Of a stretch of DNA of 23,996 nt, positions 7,624 to 16,360 are shown in pieces. This DNA is from Opitutales bacterium (GTDB lineage: Bacteria > Verrucomicrobiota > Verrucomicrobiia > Opitutales > UBA9783), in NCBI GenBank assembly GCA_017479315.1, contig JAFVCI010000010.1, positions 1 to 23,996 on the forward strand, given 5' to 3'. The notes below the pieces were generated by a model. The model saw only the letters and a program-made list of their open reading frames with translations. It ran no database searches and was not told the DNA's origin. The position numbers and the translations under genes were made by a program. Within the stretch, counting starts at the first letter, position 1, and each line of letters starts with the position of its first letter.

Positions 7624-8610
7624 ATGGATGTACCGCAAACCGTTGCCGATTGTTGTAGAACGTTATTCGAGTATTGCGGCGAAGATCCGCAACGGGAAGG
7701 TTTGCAAAAAACACCGCAACGTTTTTTGGAGGCTTTCGAAGAACTGACGCAGGGTTATCATCAAACATTGGAGGAAGTCGTCAACGGCGCACTGTTCGAA
7801 TGTACCAATGACGCGCCCGTGGTCGTCGAAAATATACCCTTTTTTTCCCTCTGCGAGCACCACTTGTTGCCGTTCTTCGGACATTGCACGATCGCCTATA
7901 TCCCAAACGGAAAGGTACTCGGGGTTTCGAAGCTTTACCGTATCGTCGATCTCTTTGCCCGTCGTTTGCAGTTGCAGGAGCGTTTGACGCAACAGATCGG
8001 CGAAGGTATTCGGGAGGTAACGGGTGCGCGCGGGATTTTTGTGGAAATGATCGGCGAACATTTGTGCGTCGCCATGCGCGGCGTACAACGTTGTAACTCA
8101 AAAATGCGCACCTTTTACCGTTTCGGTGAGCCGATCGAAGGTTTTCCGCGACCATCGGCGTCGGATGCGTCGGATGACACATGCCTTTGTACACAAGCCG
8201 AAGCGGTTTCGTGGAATGTCGGCGGTTTCAACGCAAGGCACGATGCGTCTTCACCAGGGCTTTTGACGGTCACCACAAAGGAATTTCCGTTAAAGATCGG
8301 CTGTTATTCCGAAGAGCAAATGCGAACAACGCCCGTTACGTTAACGTTGGAATTGCAACTGCCGCAACATTACGGAACCGATGACGATCTAAGTTCCACG
8401 GTCGATTACGATGCGTTGATAACGTATTTGGAAGAAACCGTTTTGCAACGGAGGTTTCAGCTTTTGGAGTATGCCGGCAGGGAAATTTGCAAAGCCGTCC
8501 GGAACTTTCTGCAGACGCATCAAAAGCAGGCAAAGGTGCGTGTGACATTGACGAAAACACTGTCGCATGCATTGTTGCAAAACAGTCGCTTTACGTACGG
8601 GGATTTTTAA
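7624..8610 (+). CDS. folE: Bifunctional GTP cyclohydrolase I / dihydroneopterin aldolase (FolE-FolB fusion)
   Basis: Residues about 1-180 are GTP cyclohydrolase I, which turns GTP into 7,8-dihydroneopterin triphosphate. The zinc and catalytic set is intact: Cys77 and His79/His80 in SLCEHH, and His146/Cys148 in GEHLCVAMRGV. A linker of about 40 polar residues follows. Residues about 220-328 match dihydroneopterin aldolase, with all four active-site residues seen in Staphylococcus FolB: Glu231 (SEEQ), Tyr262 (TVDYDAL), Glu282 (LLEYAG) and Lys311 (LTKTLSH). The fusion therefore carries the first enzyme and a later enzyme of folate synthesis; the dephosphorylation between them must come from elsewhere. 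The ATG at 7624 is preferred; the frame is open to a TTG at 7597 and has a GTG at 7621, and no start has a strong ribosome site. rodA begins three bases after the stop. Confidence 0.9.
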   Translation: MDVPQTVADCCRTLFEYCGEDPQREGLQKTPQRFLEAFEELTQGYHQTLEEVVNGALFECTNDAPVVVENIPFFSLCEHHLLPFFGHCTIAYIPNGKVLGVSKLYRIVDLFARRLQLQERLTQQIGEGIREVTGARGIFVEMIGEHLCVAMRGVQRCNSKMRTFYRFGEPIEGFPRPSASDASDDTCLCTQAEAVSWNVGGFNARHDASSPGLLTVTTKEFPLKIGCYSEEQMRTTPVTLTLELQLPQHYGTDDDLSSTVDYDALITYLEETVLQRRFQLLEYAGREICKAVRNFLQTHQKQAKVRVTLTKTLSHALLQNSRFTYGDF

Positions 8611-8613
8611 GAA

Positions 8614-9858
8614 GTGACGTTCCCAAAGCTTTGGAACCCTCTTTGCGAACGCCTGCGGTTTTGGAAAGAACAGTGGAAATTTTTGGATAAAAAACCGCTT
8701 CCGTGGGATCGCGTGACGCCGTGCGTCATGCTGATATTGAGCCTCATTGGGATTGCTTTTATGTACGCCGTTCAGCAGGACAGCGGCGGTCACAAGTGGA
8801 AAGCGCAGGTAATGTGGCTGTGTTTGGGCGGCATCGTGTATTACGTGACCGCCAAAATTCCTTACCATTGGTTTGCCGCGCGCGCGCACCTCTTTTACGC
8901 GGGTTCCGTTATTTTGTTGTTGTTATTGTGGACGCCGTTGGGACGTCGCATTGGCGGCAGTCGGCGCTGGCTGAATTTGGGCATCACCTTTCAGCCGTCG
9001 GATGTTTGCAAACTTGCAACATTACTTTTTATTGCCTCGACGCTCATGCGAAGCCGATTGAAAACGCTCCGTGAAGCCTTAGCGACGGTTTGTTTCGTGT
9101 TGTTCGTCGGGTTGGTATCTTTTTTTCTTATTTTTTTGCAGCCGGATCTCGGTTCCGCGATGGTCATTCCGGTATTGGTTTTCGGTTTATTGTTCGTCTC
9201 CCGACTGACGTTAAAGTTTTTCTTCGGATTGTTTTTGCTTTTCATGATTGCTTTAACGCTCATTGCCTGCGATACGCACGGTTATTATTGTCAATTGAAA
9301 CAACAAACGTCGATTTTTAAACCCTTTCTTCCGCTGAAAGATTACCAACGAAACCGTATTTTGGCGTTTGCCGTACCGACGGCAATCGATCCCGAGGGCG
9401 TCAAAGTCGGTTGGCATCGGAAACAGTCGCTGATCGCCGTCGGATCGGGCGGTTTGTTTGGTAAAGGTTGGCGGCACAACACCCAGGCGCGTTTGGGATT
9501 TTTGCCGAAAGCGGCGTCGTTGGATGACTTTATTTTTTCCGTTTTGGCGGAAGAAACGGGCTTGTGCGGTTCCTGTTTTGTGCTTGCACTCTATGCGCTT
9601 CTCGTTTTCGCTGATCTTGGGGTCGCTCTGATGGCGCGCGATCGTCTGGGATGTTATCTGTGCGTCGGTGTCGGATTGCTGATGATGAGCCATGTGTGGA
9701 TCAACGTCGGAATGACGCTCGGGCTGATGCCGATTACCGGTTTGCCGGCGCCGTTCCTCAGCTACGGCGGTTCGTTTTTGCTGACCTGCTGTTTCGCACA
9801 GGGATTGGTGCAGAGCGTGTATCGGTTTCGGCAGACGGACGGTTGGGTGAAAGGGTGA
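8614..9858 (+). CDS. rodA: Peptidoglycan glycosyltransferase RodA
   Basis: A SEDS-family membrane enzyme that polymerises lipid II into glycan strands with a class B PBP during cell elongation. About ten hydrophobic segments are visible. Family signatures appear in order: RRWLNLGITFQPSD, LQPDLGSAMV (carrying the essential Asp), YQRNRILAF, then QSLIAVGSGGLFGKGW with NTQARLGFLP, DFIFSVLAEETGL, and GMTLGLMPITGLPAPFLSYGG. The YQRNRI and GLPAPFLSYGG segments fit RodA better than FtsW, though FtsW cannot be fully excluded. The 414 aa include a soluble basic N-terminal stretch of about 30 residues. The start is GTG at 8614, three bases after the folE-folB stop, so the two are probably co-transcribed and translationally linked. 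Confidence 0.93.
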   Translation: MTFPKLWNPLCERLRFWKEQWKFLDKKPLPWDRVTPCVMLILSLIGIAFMYAVQQDSGGHKWKAQVMWLCLGGIVYYVTAKIPYHWFAARAHLFYAGSVILLLLLWTPLGRRIGGSRRWLNLGITFQPSDVCKLATLLFIASTLMRSRLKTLREALATVCFVLFVGLVSFFLIFLQPDLGSAMVIPVLVFGLLFVSRLTLKFFFGLFLLFMIALTLIACDTHGYYCQLKQQTSIFKPFLPLKDYQRNRILAFAVPTAIDPEGVKVGWHRKQSLIAVGSGGLFGKGWRHNTQARLGFLPKAASLDDFIFSVLAEETGLCGSCFVLALYALLVFADLGVALMARDRLGCYLCVGVGLLMMSHVWINVGMTLGLMPITGLPAPFLSYGGSFLLTCCFAQGLVQSVYRFRQTDGWVKG

Positions 9859-10024
9859 TTTTTTTTGTACAGAGTCGGTGCTTTTGTGAAAATTTTGCCG
9901 AAAACGTGTTGCGATTGTTAAAAAACGGTGAAAAGACAAGAAAACGGAAGGATCGGCGGAGCCTGCCGAGTATGCGGTATAAAGGCATGTCGGTACGTTG
10001 AAGGGATCGATACGGAGGAAATAA

Positions 10025-11728
10025 ATGGCATATTTAAGATCGAAAAAACAGAGCGACGGTATTCCGTGCGTTGAAAAGAAGAAAAAAGCGACGGTTGAAG
10101 TCAAACGTGAAACATTAAAGAGTGCGGCGAAGGAGCGTTCGAAGGAAAACGAGAGTATTCTGCAACGGATTTTGAATTTTTTCAAGCGCGATAAGCGTTA
10201 TTCGGAGATCGTCATTGACGGCGTTTTACCCCACAAACGCGTCGCCTTGCTCGTCGACGGTCTGATGGAGCACTTCGAAATGGACACGCTCGACAATCAG
10301 GATCTGCACGGTGCGATTTTTAAGGGCAAAATTCAAAACCTGGAAGCGGGCTTAAAGGCGGCGTTTGTGGACATCGGTCAGGAAAAGAACGCGTTTCTTC
10401 ACTATTGGGATGTATTGCCGCTGTTGAACGGCGAAGGATTTAACGAAAACAACAGCGACGACGGCATCGAAGTGATCAACCGCGACGATAACACGAACGA
10501 TCGCGAACGTGTTTTAACGGCGGACGTACCCGCGAAAATCCCTGTCGGAACCGATATTCTGGTGCAGGTGACCAAGAGCCAAATCGGTTCCAAAGGGCCG
10601 CGCGTGACGACGAACATCACGTTGCCGGGGCGGTATGTTGTTTTGACGCCGCATTCGCGCCAATGCGGGATTTCGCGCAAAATCGACCGCAAGCGCGACC
10701 GCGATCGTCTAAGAAAACTGCTCGATAAACTGACGTTGCCGGAAGGCATGGGCGTTATTTTTCGCACATCGTGCGCCGATGCTTCCGTCAAGCAGATCAC
10801 GCGCGATTTGCAGTTCCTTCTCGACGCCTGGCAGACGGTATGTCAAAAAGCCGCCGCTGCGGAACGTCCGTGCATGGTGTATCACGAACCGGATTTGTTG
10901 GAACGGACGGTGCGCGATTTTCTGACGGACGATGTCGACCGCGTGTTGATTGACAGCGAGGCGGATTATGAGTATTTGAGGGGAAAATTGGAGCGTTTGG
11001 CACCGAATTTGCGAAAAAAGATTGTCCTGTATAAAGAGCCGATTCCGATTTTTGAGCGTTACGGCATCGAGCCGCAGTTGGATCAAATGTTTTCGCAGCG
11101 CGTGCCGTTGCCGTCGGGGGGCGAGATCGTCATTCAGGAAACGGAAGCCTTAACGTCGGTCGATGTGAACACTTCTTCGCACAAGATGAACGAAGCCGAC
11201 CCATCGCAATTCATCTTCCAGGCAAACCTTGAAGCGGCGCGCGAAGTTGCCCGTCAGGTACGGTTGCGGAACATCGGCGGGATTATTATTGTGGATTTCG
11301 TCGATATGCGTCAGCCGAAGAGCCGCCGTCTGTTGCACGAATTTTTGGAAAAGGAATTCGAAAGCGACACCGCGCGCGTGCAGGTATTCCCGGTGACCCA
11401 GCTGGGACTGATTCAAATTTCCCGCCAGCGCCACAAGGAGAGCCTGCGCAGTCAGCTGTATTCCTGCTGTCCCTACTGCGGCGGCGAAGGGCGATTGCAA
11501 TCGTCATGGAATTTGGCGCTTCAAATTCAACGCGAACTGTTTCGTCAGTATCGTGCAACGAACGGCGGGGACTTTACCGTCATTCTCAATCCTTACCTGA
11601 AAAGTTATCTTTTGGCGAATTGTCTGTCGGAATTCAGCACCCTGGAAGCGCAATGGGCGATTAAGGTGAATTTCGCGGCGGATCCGAACGTTCACGTGGA
11701 GAATTTTAAGGTCGTAAGGAACGGGTAA
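10025..11728 (+). CDS. rng: Ribonuclease G/E
   Basis: An endoribonuclease for mRNA decay and rRNA processing. A basic N-terminal extension (about residues 1-58) precedes the catalytic core. The S1-like RNA-binding domain spans about 95-200 (IFKGKIQNLEAGLKAAFVDIG, broken by an acidic insert at 136-165). The catalytic aspartates are Asp380 in EALTSVDVN and Asp424 in IIVDFVDM. The zinc-link cysteines are Cys482 and Cys485 (CPYCGGEG). The C-terminus stops soon after the small domain, so the long scaffold arm of E. coli RNase E is absent and the protein is RNase G-like in size. The start is well set by GGAGG at 10014-10018 before ATG 10025. It follows rodA on the same strand after 166 bp. Confidence 0.94.
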   Translation: MAYLRSKKQSDGIPCVEKKKKATVEVKRETLKSAAKERSKENESILQRILNFFKRDKRYSEIVIDGVLPHKRVALLVDGLMEHFEMDTLDNQDLHGAIFKGKIQNLEAGLKAAFVDIGQEKNAFLHYWDVLPLLNGEGFNENNSDDGIEVINRDDNTNDRERVLTADVPAKIPVGTDILVQVTKSQIGSKGPRVTTNITLPGRYVVLTPHSRQCGISRKIDRKRDRDRLRKLLDKLTLPEGMGVIFRTSCADASVKQITRDLQFLLDAWQTVCQKAAAAERPCMVYHEPDLLERTVRDFLTDDVDRVLIDSEADYEYLRGKLERLAPNLRKKIVLYKEPIPIFERYGIEPQLDQMFSQRVPLPSGGEIVIQETEALTSVDVNTSSHKMNEADPSQFIFQANLEAAREVARQVRLRNIGGIIIVDFVDMRQPKSRRLLHEFLEKEFESDTARVQVFPVTQLGLIQISRQRHKESLRSQLYSCCPYCGGEGRLQSSWNLALQIQRELFRQYRATNGGDFTVILNPYLKSYLLANCLSEFSTLEAQWAIKVNFAADPNVHVENFKVVRNG

Positions 11729-11916
11729 GGGGCTCACTTCAATCGGACTGCCGGAAGAGAAGAGGTGTCGGAAGTGCAAGATCGGATGAACCTTTCTTTT
11801 TTCGGACAAAGGGAAAACAAAACGAAGTTCCTCTTGTGCGAACAGCTTCGGCGGTGTTTGAATGTGCGTGCGGTTTCTTGTTTAAGTGTTCATCGAATTT
11901 TTAACTTGTTCGCATG

Positions 11917-11945
11917 TTGTTGCCATATGAAATAACGTGCATAAA
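11917..11945 (+). promoter_or_regulatory. Possible promoter of bioW-bioF
   Basis: TTGTTG at 11917-11922, 17 bp, CATAAA at 11940-11945, with the bioW-bioF start codon 44 bp further on. Spacing is ideal but both hexamers are imperfect. No sequence resembling a paired BirA biotin operator was noticed around it. Confidence 0.25.
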
Positions 11946-11989
11946 AAGCGCAGACGGTGAGGGAAGAGAAACATTTCTGATAATGCGCC

Positions 11990-13915
11990 ATGAATGATTC
12001 CGAAGCGAACAAACCTTTTTTATACGCCGTCAAGATGCGCGCTTCGAAGGGCGATGTTCATCTTTCGGGTGCGGAACGTTTGGTTGGAAGGGAGCAAATT
12101 CTTCCCGTTTCGCAATCATTGCTCCAACGTGCGCTAAATCACGCCAACGGCAGTGCGGATGCGGTTCATTTAAAGATCGAAGCTCTCGATGCTGCGGCGG
12201 TTTTAAAGGTTCCTTCTTTGTCGGTGACGGAGGCGTCCGCGACGAAAACGGATGAAGCGTTTTCGATTTTGAAACGTCTTCTCAGGGAAAACGGTATTGA
12301 AGGTGCCGAAGCGTGTCTGCGACTTCTTAAAAACGCACCGCCGATGCGCGGAGCGATGCTGGTGGATATTCGAACCTTGCAACGTTGCGAACCCGATCCG
12401 AAGCGCGGTGTGCGTGCCACGTACATGGACGGGGAGAAAGCTTGTTTTGATACGAAGAAAAATCACTTTCGGGAAGCGTTGATTTTGGCAACAAAAGTTT
12501 CTTCGGCACCGCACATTGTCGGCGAGTTATGTATTTCGGATGATTGCAATTATACAACGGGGTATTTTGCGTCGAAAAAAAGCGGCTATGTGCGTATCCC
12601 GAACTTAAAAGCACACGGCGATCCGCACGGCGGAAGGATTTTTTTATACAACGGCACAAGTGATGAGGATTTGAAGGAAACGCTTGCCTACCTGCAACAT
12701 CAAGCGGTCATCGTCACCGATTTACCGACGGATACGCCTGCGGTTTTAGATGTTAAACAACCATTGAAGATTTTAAAGGAGAAGCATCTGTACCGAACGG
12801 AAACTGTCATCGAAGCGGTTGAAGGCGATACGGTTTGCATCAACGGTAAAACGTATATTTCCTTTACATCGAACGATTATTTGGGCTTTTCGCAACATCC
12901 TGAGGTAAAATCCGCCGCGCGTGCTTTGGAACAGTATGGCGTTGGAAGCGGCGGTTCGCGTTTGATGTGCGGAACGTTCGAGCTCCATCAACGGCTGGAA
13001 CGTCTTATTGCCGATTTTACGGGACATGAGGCGGCGATGGTCTTTAACAGCGGTTTTGCGGCGAATGTTTCGATTTTGCCGGCTCTTTTCGGCGAGGGGG
13101 ATGTGATTTTCTCCGACGCTCTCAATCACGCAAGTCTCATCGAGGGTTGCCGTTTATGCAAGGCTCAAACCGTCATTTACCGCCATAATGATATGGTGGA
13201 TTTGGAGGAGAAATTGCGTTCGACGTCCTTCAAACATGCCGCCATCGTTTCCGATGCGGTGTTCAGTATGGATGGCGATATTGCCGACGGTACGGTTCTG
13301 TCCGAACTTGCGGAAAAATATCATGCTTTGATCTACATCGACGAAGCACATGCAATTGGCGTTTTGGGCAAACGCGGGCGCGGATTGAAGGAGCATTTTC
13401 ATCTTCAAACGAAGCCGTCGTATCTTTGCATGGGTTCGTTGAGCAAGGCGATCGGTGTTGAAGGCGGTTTTGCAGCGGGGAGCAGAGAAGTGATTGATTA
13501 TTTGCGCAATACCGCCCGCGAATATATTTTTTCGACATCTTTGCCGGCAGCATCGATCGCGGCGGCAATCAAAAGTTTTCAATTATTGCAACAGTCTCCG
13601 CAGTATGTGGAAGCATTGCGAGAAAACATCTCTTTTTGGAACAATCTTTGTCGGCAATATAACCTTCCGATGATCGCCGAAACGCCGATTGTTTCGTGCG
13701 AAGTTGGTTCGGAGGAAAGGGCACTTTTGCTTTCGGAACGTTTATTTAAAGAAGGCTTTTTCGTGAAAGCCATTCGTTACCCGACGGTTGCGAAAGACCG
13801 CGCACGTCTGAGAATTACCCTTACCGCTTTGCATATGTGTGAACATTTGGAACGCTTTGCAAAGATGTTGGCGGAGTCGTTGGAAAAGACGGCGGAAGCG
13901 TTCGGAAACTCGTAA
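11990..13915 (+). CDS. bioF: Bifunctional 6-carboxyhexanoate--CoA ligase / 8-amino-7-oxononanoate synthase (BioW-BioF fusion)
   Basis: Residues about 10-246 match BioW, which activates pimelate to pimeloyl-CoA: KMRASK...HLSGAERLV, RGVRATYMD (139-147), ALILATKVSSAPHIVGEL, YTTGYFASKKSGYVRI and HGGRIF. Residues about 258-635 match BioF, the PLP enzyme joining pimeloyl-CoA and alanine to give KAPA: FTSNDYLGFSQHP, GVGSGGSRLMCGT, DEAHAIGVLG (451-460) and SLSKAIGVEGGF, with PLP-binding Lys486. One chain thus carries two consecutive steps of biotin synthesis, which may allow pimeloyl-CoA transfer between sites. The ATG at 11990 has only a distant purine-rich site (GAGGGAAGAG near 11959-11968). No other bio gene lies in the window. 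A palindrome spans the stop codon. Confidence 0.94.
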   Translation: MNDSEANKPFLYAVKMRASKGDVHLSGAERLVGREQILPVSQSLLQRALNHANGSADAVHLKIEALDAAAVLKVPSLSVTEASATKTDEAFSILKRLLRENGIEGAEACLRLLKNAPPMRGAMLVDIRTLQRCEPDPKRGVRATYMDGEKACFDTKKNHFREALILATKVSSAPHIVGELCISDDCNYTTGYFASKKSGYVRIPNLKAHGDPHGGRIFLYNGTSDEDLKETLAYLQHQAVIVTDLPTDTPAVLDVKQPLKILKEKHLYRTETVIEAVEGDTVCINGKTYISFTSNDYLGFSQHPEVKSAARALEQYGVGSGGSRLMCGTFELHQRLERLIADFTGHEAAMVFNSGFAANVSILPALFGEGDVIFSDALNHASLIEGCRLCKAQTVIYRHNDMVDLEEKLRSTSFKHAAIVSDAVFSMDGDIADGTVLSELAEKYHALIYIDEAHAIGVLGKRGRGLKEHFHLQTKPSYLCMGSLSKAIGVEGGFAAGSREVIDYLRNTAREYIFSTSLPAASIAAAIKSFQLLQQSPQYVEALRENISFWNNLCRQYNLPMIAETPIVSCEVGSEERALLLSERLFKEGFFVKAIRYPTVAKDRARLRITLTALHMCEHLERFAKMLAESLEKTAEAFGNS

Positions 13916-13929
13916 TAAGCGTTATTACG
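13911..13929 (+). terminator. Hairpin over the bioW-bioF stop codon, possible terminator
   Basis: CGTAATAA (13911-13918), GCG, TTATTACG (13922-13929): an exact 8-bp inverted repeat with a 3-bp loop containing the TAA stop. It lacks a following T-tract, so it may act as an RNA 3' stabiliser rather than an intrinsic terminator. Confidence 0.3.
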
Positions 13930-14120
13930 GATGGATACTGCAAACATTTTCTGTATATGTTTGCTGTATATCTTTGATGAACAGATTCCAAAATTATCTC
14001 ACATCAAAAAACAGAATTTATGGAATTGGAGACTTTTTATAAAAGAGTGCTGCTCTTTCAAGAACAAATCATCAGATACCTATTACAATATACGTGTAAT
14101 TTTCAACGGAATGTTTCCTG

Positions 14121-14154
14121 AAAAAAAGGGGAAAAACGAAAGGCAAACTTTCCG
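14121..14154 (-). terminator. Intrinsic terminator of the surface-carbohydrate operon
   Basis: On the minus strand, 19 bases after the last gene of the operon, GAAAG (14152-14148), a 5-base loop and CTTTC (14142-14138) form a stem. It is extended by a C-G pair past one bulge. GTTTTT, four C and eight T follow towards 14121. Position and T-rich tail fit a Rho-independent terminator; the stem is short. Confidence 0.5.
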
Positions 14155-14172
14155 GTACCGTTTCCCAAAGAT

Positions 14173-14781
14173 TTACTCGGACAATAATTTTTTCCACCGA
14201 CAAATGTTGTGTTGTTTAGTGCAAATTGCATCAAAAATGATCCCTTCCCGTTTAATAATTTTTGCATATGTTTCTATATCCCAATCCCTGTTTTCGAGTT
14301 CCGGTGATACAAAACACAGTTTATATCCCAAGTTTTTAAGTTCTTTATATTCTTTGTGTCCAATCGGAATTCGTGAAAAGCAATCCACCCAAATCCAATC
14401 TATTTTTCCAGCCATATTTATTGCGGTATCCAATCCTTCAACTTCAGAGATGCGCAGAGCAATGTTTTTTTCTCCTTGATGACTCAGTAACCAAATCATC
14501 GGGAACGTGGAATCCAGGAAAAAGTAATTCTTTATGTTGAATTTCGCAAGCAGTTTCAGGCAGTTTAATTCGATTCTTTCGCTCTTGATGTTCAGGATCA
14601 TGATCCCGTGGTGATACTCTTTCAAAAAATCTTCAAAATCATCTCCCGATTCAAAGGGATTGTGCTGAATATAAATTCTGCCGTTTAAATCATCCCGCAA
14701 ATCGAGTTCCGCGCCAAAGTATGACGGAAGATTTTTCAATTCCGCAATCGTGTTGATTCTGTGGGCGATAAAATCTGTCAT
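14173..14781 (-). CDS. Small GDPD-like phosphodiesterase in a carbohydrate locus
   Basis: A soluble 202-residue protein. Its N-terminus resembles the glycerophosphodiester phosphodiesterase barrel: His7-Arg8 in IAHRINT (where GDPD has HRG..NT), Glu25 and Asp27 in AELDLRDD, and His40 in IYIQHNPF. These are the acid-base histidines and metal-binding acids of that fold. Later parts (ILNIKSE, YFFLDSTFPM, WVDCF, CFVSPELE) fit alternating strands ending in short helices. It is shorter than usual GDPD enzymes (about 240-300 residues). It may hydrolyse a phosphodiester on a carrier or nucleotide-linked intermediate, but the substrate is unknown. It is the last gene of the operon, 37 bp after the GT2 gene and just before the terminator. 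Confidence 0.65.
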   Translation of the reverse strand: MTDFIAHRINTIAELKNLPSYFGAELDLRDDLNGRIYIQHNPFESGDDFEDFLKEYHHGIMILNIKSERIELNCLKLLAKFNIKNYFFLDSTFPMIWLLSHQGEKNIALRISEVEGLDTAINMAGKIDWIWVDCFSRIPIGHKEYKELKNLGYKLCFVSPELENRDWDIETYAKIIKREGIIFDAICTKQHNICRWKKLLSE

Positions 14782-14818
14782 TACTTTATTTCCCTATGGA
14801 CTTTTCGCCCCTTGTCCT

Positions 14819-15538
14819 TCATTTACAGGATGCATCATGTTTTAATTGCCTACTGGCGTTCAGTGTCCGCTTTATAAATTGCAGTTTTGATTTTAGCGTA
14901 CCGTTATTCCAGTGAGATTTACCATGCAATCTTTTTTGGAAAAACACATCGAAACGCCGTATATCCAGGTAACTTTTCCGAGCCGTGTACAGGGCGTACA
15001 AATCAAGAGCAAAATCCTTTGGTGGATTTTTCCAGGTATCATAAAATTTTCTGGAGAACACGTTGGGTTGAGCGTTGATGTCATACAATCTTTCTCCGAG
15101 GTACAGTGTGTCAAAAACACTCATCCCGTATGTAAAAAACATATCAAAGACGGATCTTCCCTTTCGATTTCCTTTTACAAAGATCCGCTCGTCGTCATTG
15201 TTATTTTCTATAATTTCGAGTGCCTTCATCACATCCGCCGGATTCGTCTGCATATCGGCGTGCGTCCATCCGATAAACTTTCCTTTACAAATATTCAATC
15301 CTTGGACAATTCCGTACCCGTATCCCTGGTTGACTTCCACGCGTATTGATTGGGCAAATGAATACTTAGGCAACAGATCTTTCAACACTGTTGCGGTACC
15401 ATCCGTGGAACCGTTGTCCACCAGCACCAATTCCACATCCTTACGGTTTAGTGTATGCCGAAAACATTCAAGAACCAGCGGAATGTTTTTTACTTCGTTG
15501 TAACACGGAATGACTATCGACATCCTCGGCACTTCCAT
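14819..15538 (-). CDS. Family 2 glycosyltransferase, dolichyl-phosphate-mannose-synthase-like
   Basis: A GT-A-fold transferase with no membrane helices. The N-terminus MSIVIPCYNEVKNIP, then VLVDNGSTDGT (39-49) and NQGYGYGIVQGLN, are the nucleotide-binding signature of this family. THADMQ (92-97) is the metal-binding D-x-D-like site in the position seen in polyprenyl-phosphate sugar synthases. 239 residues is the normal length for the soluble type. It probably moves a sugar from a nucleotide donor to a lipid phosphate, which the GT-C-like membrane proteins of the same operon could then use. Two starts are possible: ATG 15538, five bases after the methyltransferase stop, or ATG 15523 (MSIVIP). 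Confidence 0.88.
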   Translation of the reverse strand: MEVPRMSIVIPCYNEVKNIPLVLECFRHTLNRKDVELVLVDNGSTDGTATVLKDLLPKYSFAQSIRVEVNQGYGYGIVQGLNICKGKFIGWTHADMQTNPADVMKALEIIENNNDDERIFVKGNRKGRSVFDMFFTYGMSVFDTLYLGERLYDINAQPNVFSRKFYDTWKNPPKDFALDLYALYTARKSYLDIRRFDVFFQKRLHGKSHWNNGTLKSKLQFIKRTLNASRQLKHDASCK

Positions 15539-15542
15539 CTTC

Positions 15543-16352
15543 TTACATTTTTTTCAATACTACCGAATACTCACATGCGAATAATCTTGGAGCAATACGG
15601 GTTAGGATGTCATCCGCCTTTTCAATGAAAGAAACACACGCGTCTCCGACCCATCGCGGATACCATGTTTTTGCAACCGTACCACCCGATAACAAGAGCA
15701 GAAAGCATGCTTGGCTTTCTTTTTTTACAATTTTCATTTTTCCAAAATTTTCTCCTATCTCCATCTTATCAAACAATAACCTCGCTATGGAACAATTTGC
15801 ACTCCACGGGTCACTCGGATTGTTACAGGGTATTTGTGTATTGTTTATATCAACAGTATCGTCGAAACCTTCATGTCTCATTATCCGCAGTATAATTTTA
15901 AAGAGTATACTTGTGTAGGCATCTTGTATGAGCAAGTAACCGCCGCTCCTAAGTCTCATTCCAATCTGTTCAATCAACGACTTTGGATAGGGTACGTGAT
16001 GTAACACATGACAAGCTATAACTACATCCAAACTGTTATATTCAAATACATTCAGATCTGTTGTAACGTCAACCTTTCTATCTATCCACGGATGAATCGT
16101 TACATCGGTTAAGAGAATATTTTTATTCGTGATAAATTCTTTTGAAAGACCCGGACCGCTACCTAATTCAACAATTTTTGTATCGTCGGATCGAATCCAA
16201 TCGTTCATCCACGAAAAACGGTCTTTGATGAGATGATACAATATTTTGTTTTGTGTGGAGAAGAATCTCTCCCTTGCATTAGTAACATCCCCCTCGTGGT
16301 GCATCCTGTTTTCGGTGTGCTTAGGGCGAAATATCTTCAAAAAAACACTCAT
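15543..16352 (-). CDS. Class I SAM-dependent methyltransferase
   Basis: A 269-residue protein with a Rossmann methyltransferase core. Motif I is VELGSGPGLS at 61-70. An acidic strand-end (LLTDVTIHP) follows as motif II, and VVIACHVLHHVPYP near 110-123 is the post-II/motif IV region common in small-molecule and sugar methyltransferases. The C-terminal third has hydrophobic stretches (FKIILRIM, CFLLLLSGG) that may shape a substrate or membrane contact. It lies eight bases after the HAD gene and four before the GT2 gene, so it is part of the tight operon. The likely substrate is a carbohydrate or phosphate group of the surface product; that is inferred from context only. Confidence 0.85.
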   Translation of the reverse strand: MSVFLKIFRPKHTENRMHHEGDVTNARERFFSTQNKILYHLIKDRFSWMNDWIRSDDTKIVELGSGPGLSKEFITNKNILLTDVTIHPWIDRKVDVTTDLNVFEYNSLDVVIACHVLHHVPYPKSLIEQIGMRLRSGGYLLIQDAYTSILFKIILRIMRHEGFDDTVDINNTQIPCNNPSDPWSANCSIARLLFDKMEIGENFGKMKIVKKESQACFLLLLSGGTVAKTWYPRWVGDACVSFIEKADDILTRIAPRLFACEYSVVLKKM

Positions 16353-16360
16353 TTCACTGC

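Noticed and set aside
9253..10185. 310-codon open frame on the minus strand antisense to rodA and the rodA-rng gap
   Set aside because: It mirrors the strongly supported rodA gene and has no family motifs, no consistent start and a composition typical of an antisense frame.
13931..14479. 182-codon plus-strand frame overlapping the GDPD-like gene
   Set aside because: It covers the operon terminator and the antisense of a better-supported gene, and has no recognisable domain or good ribosome site.
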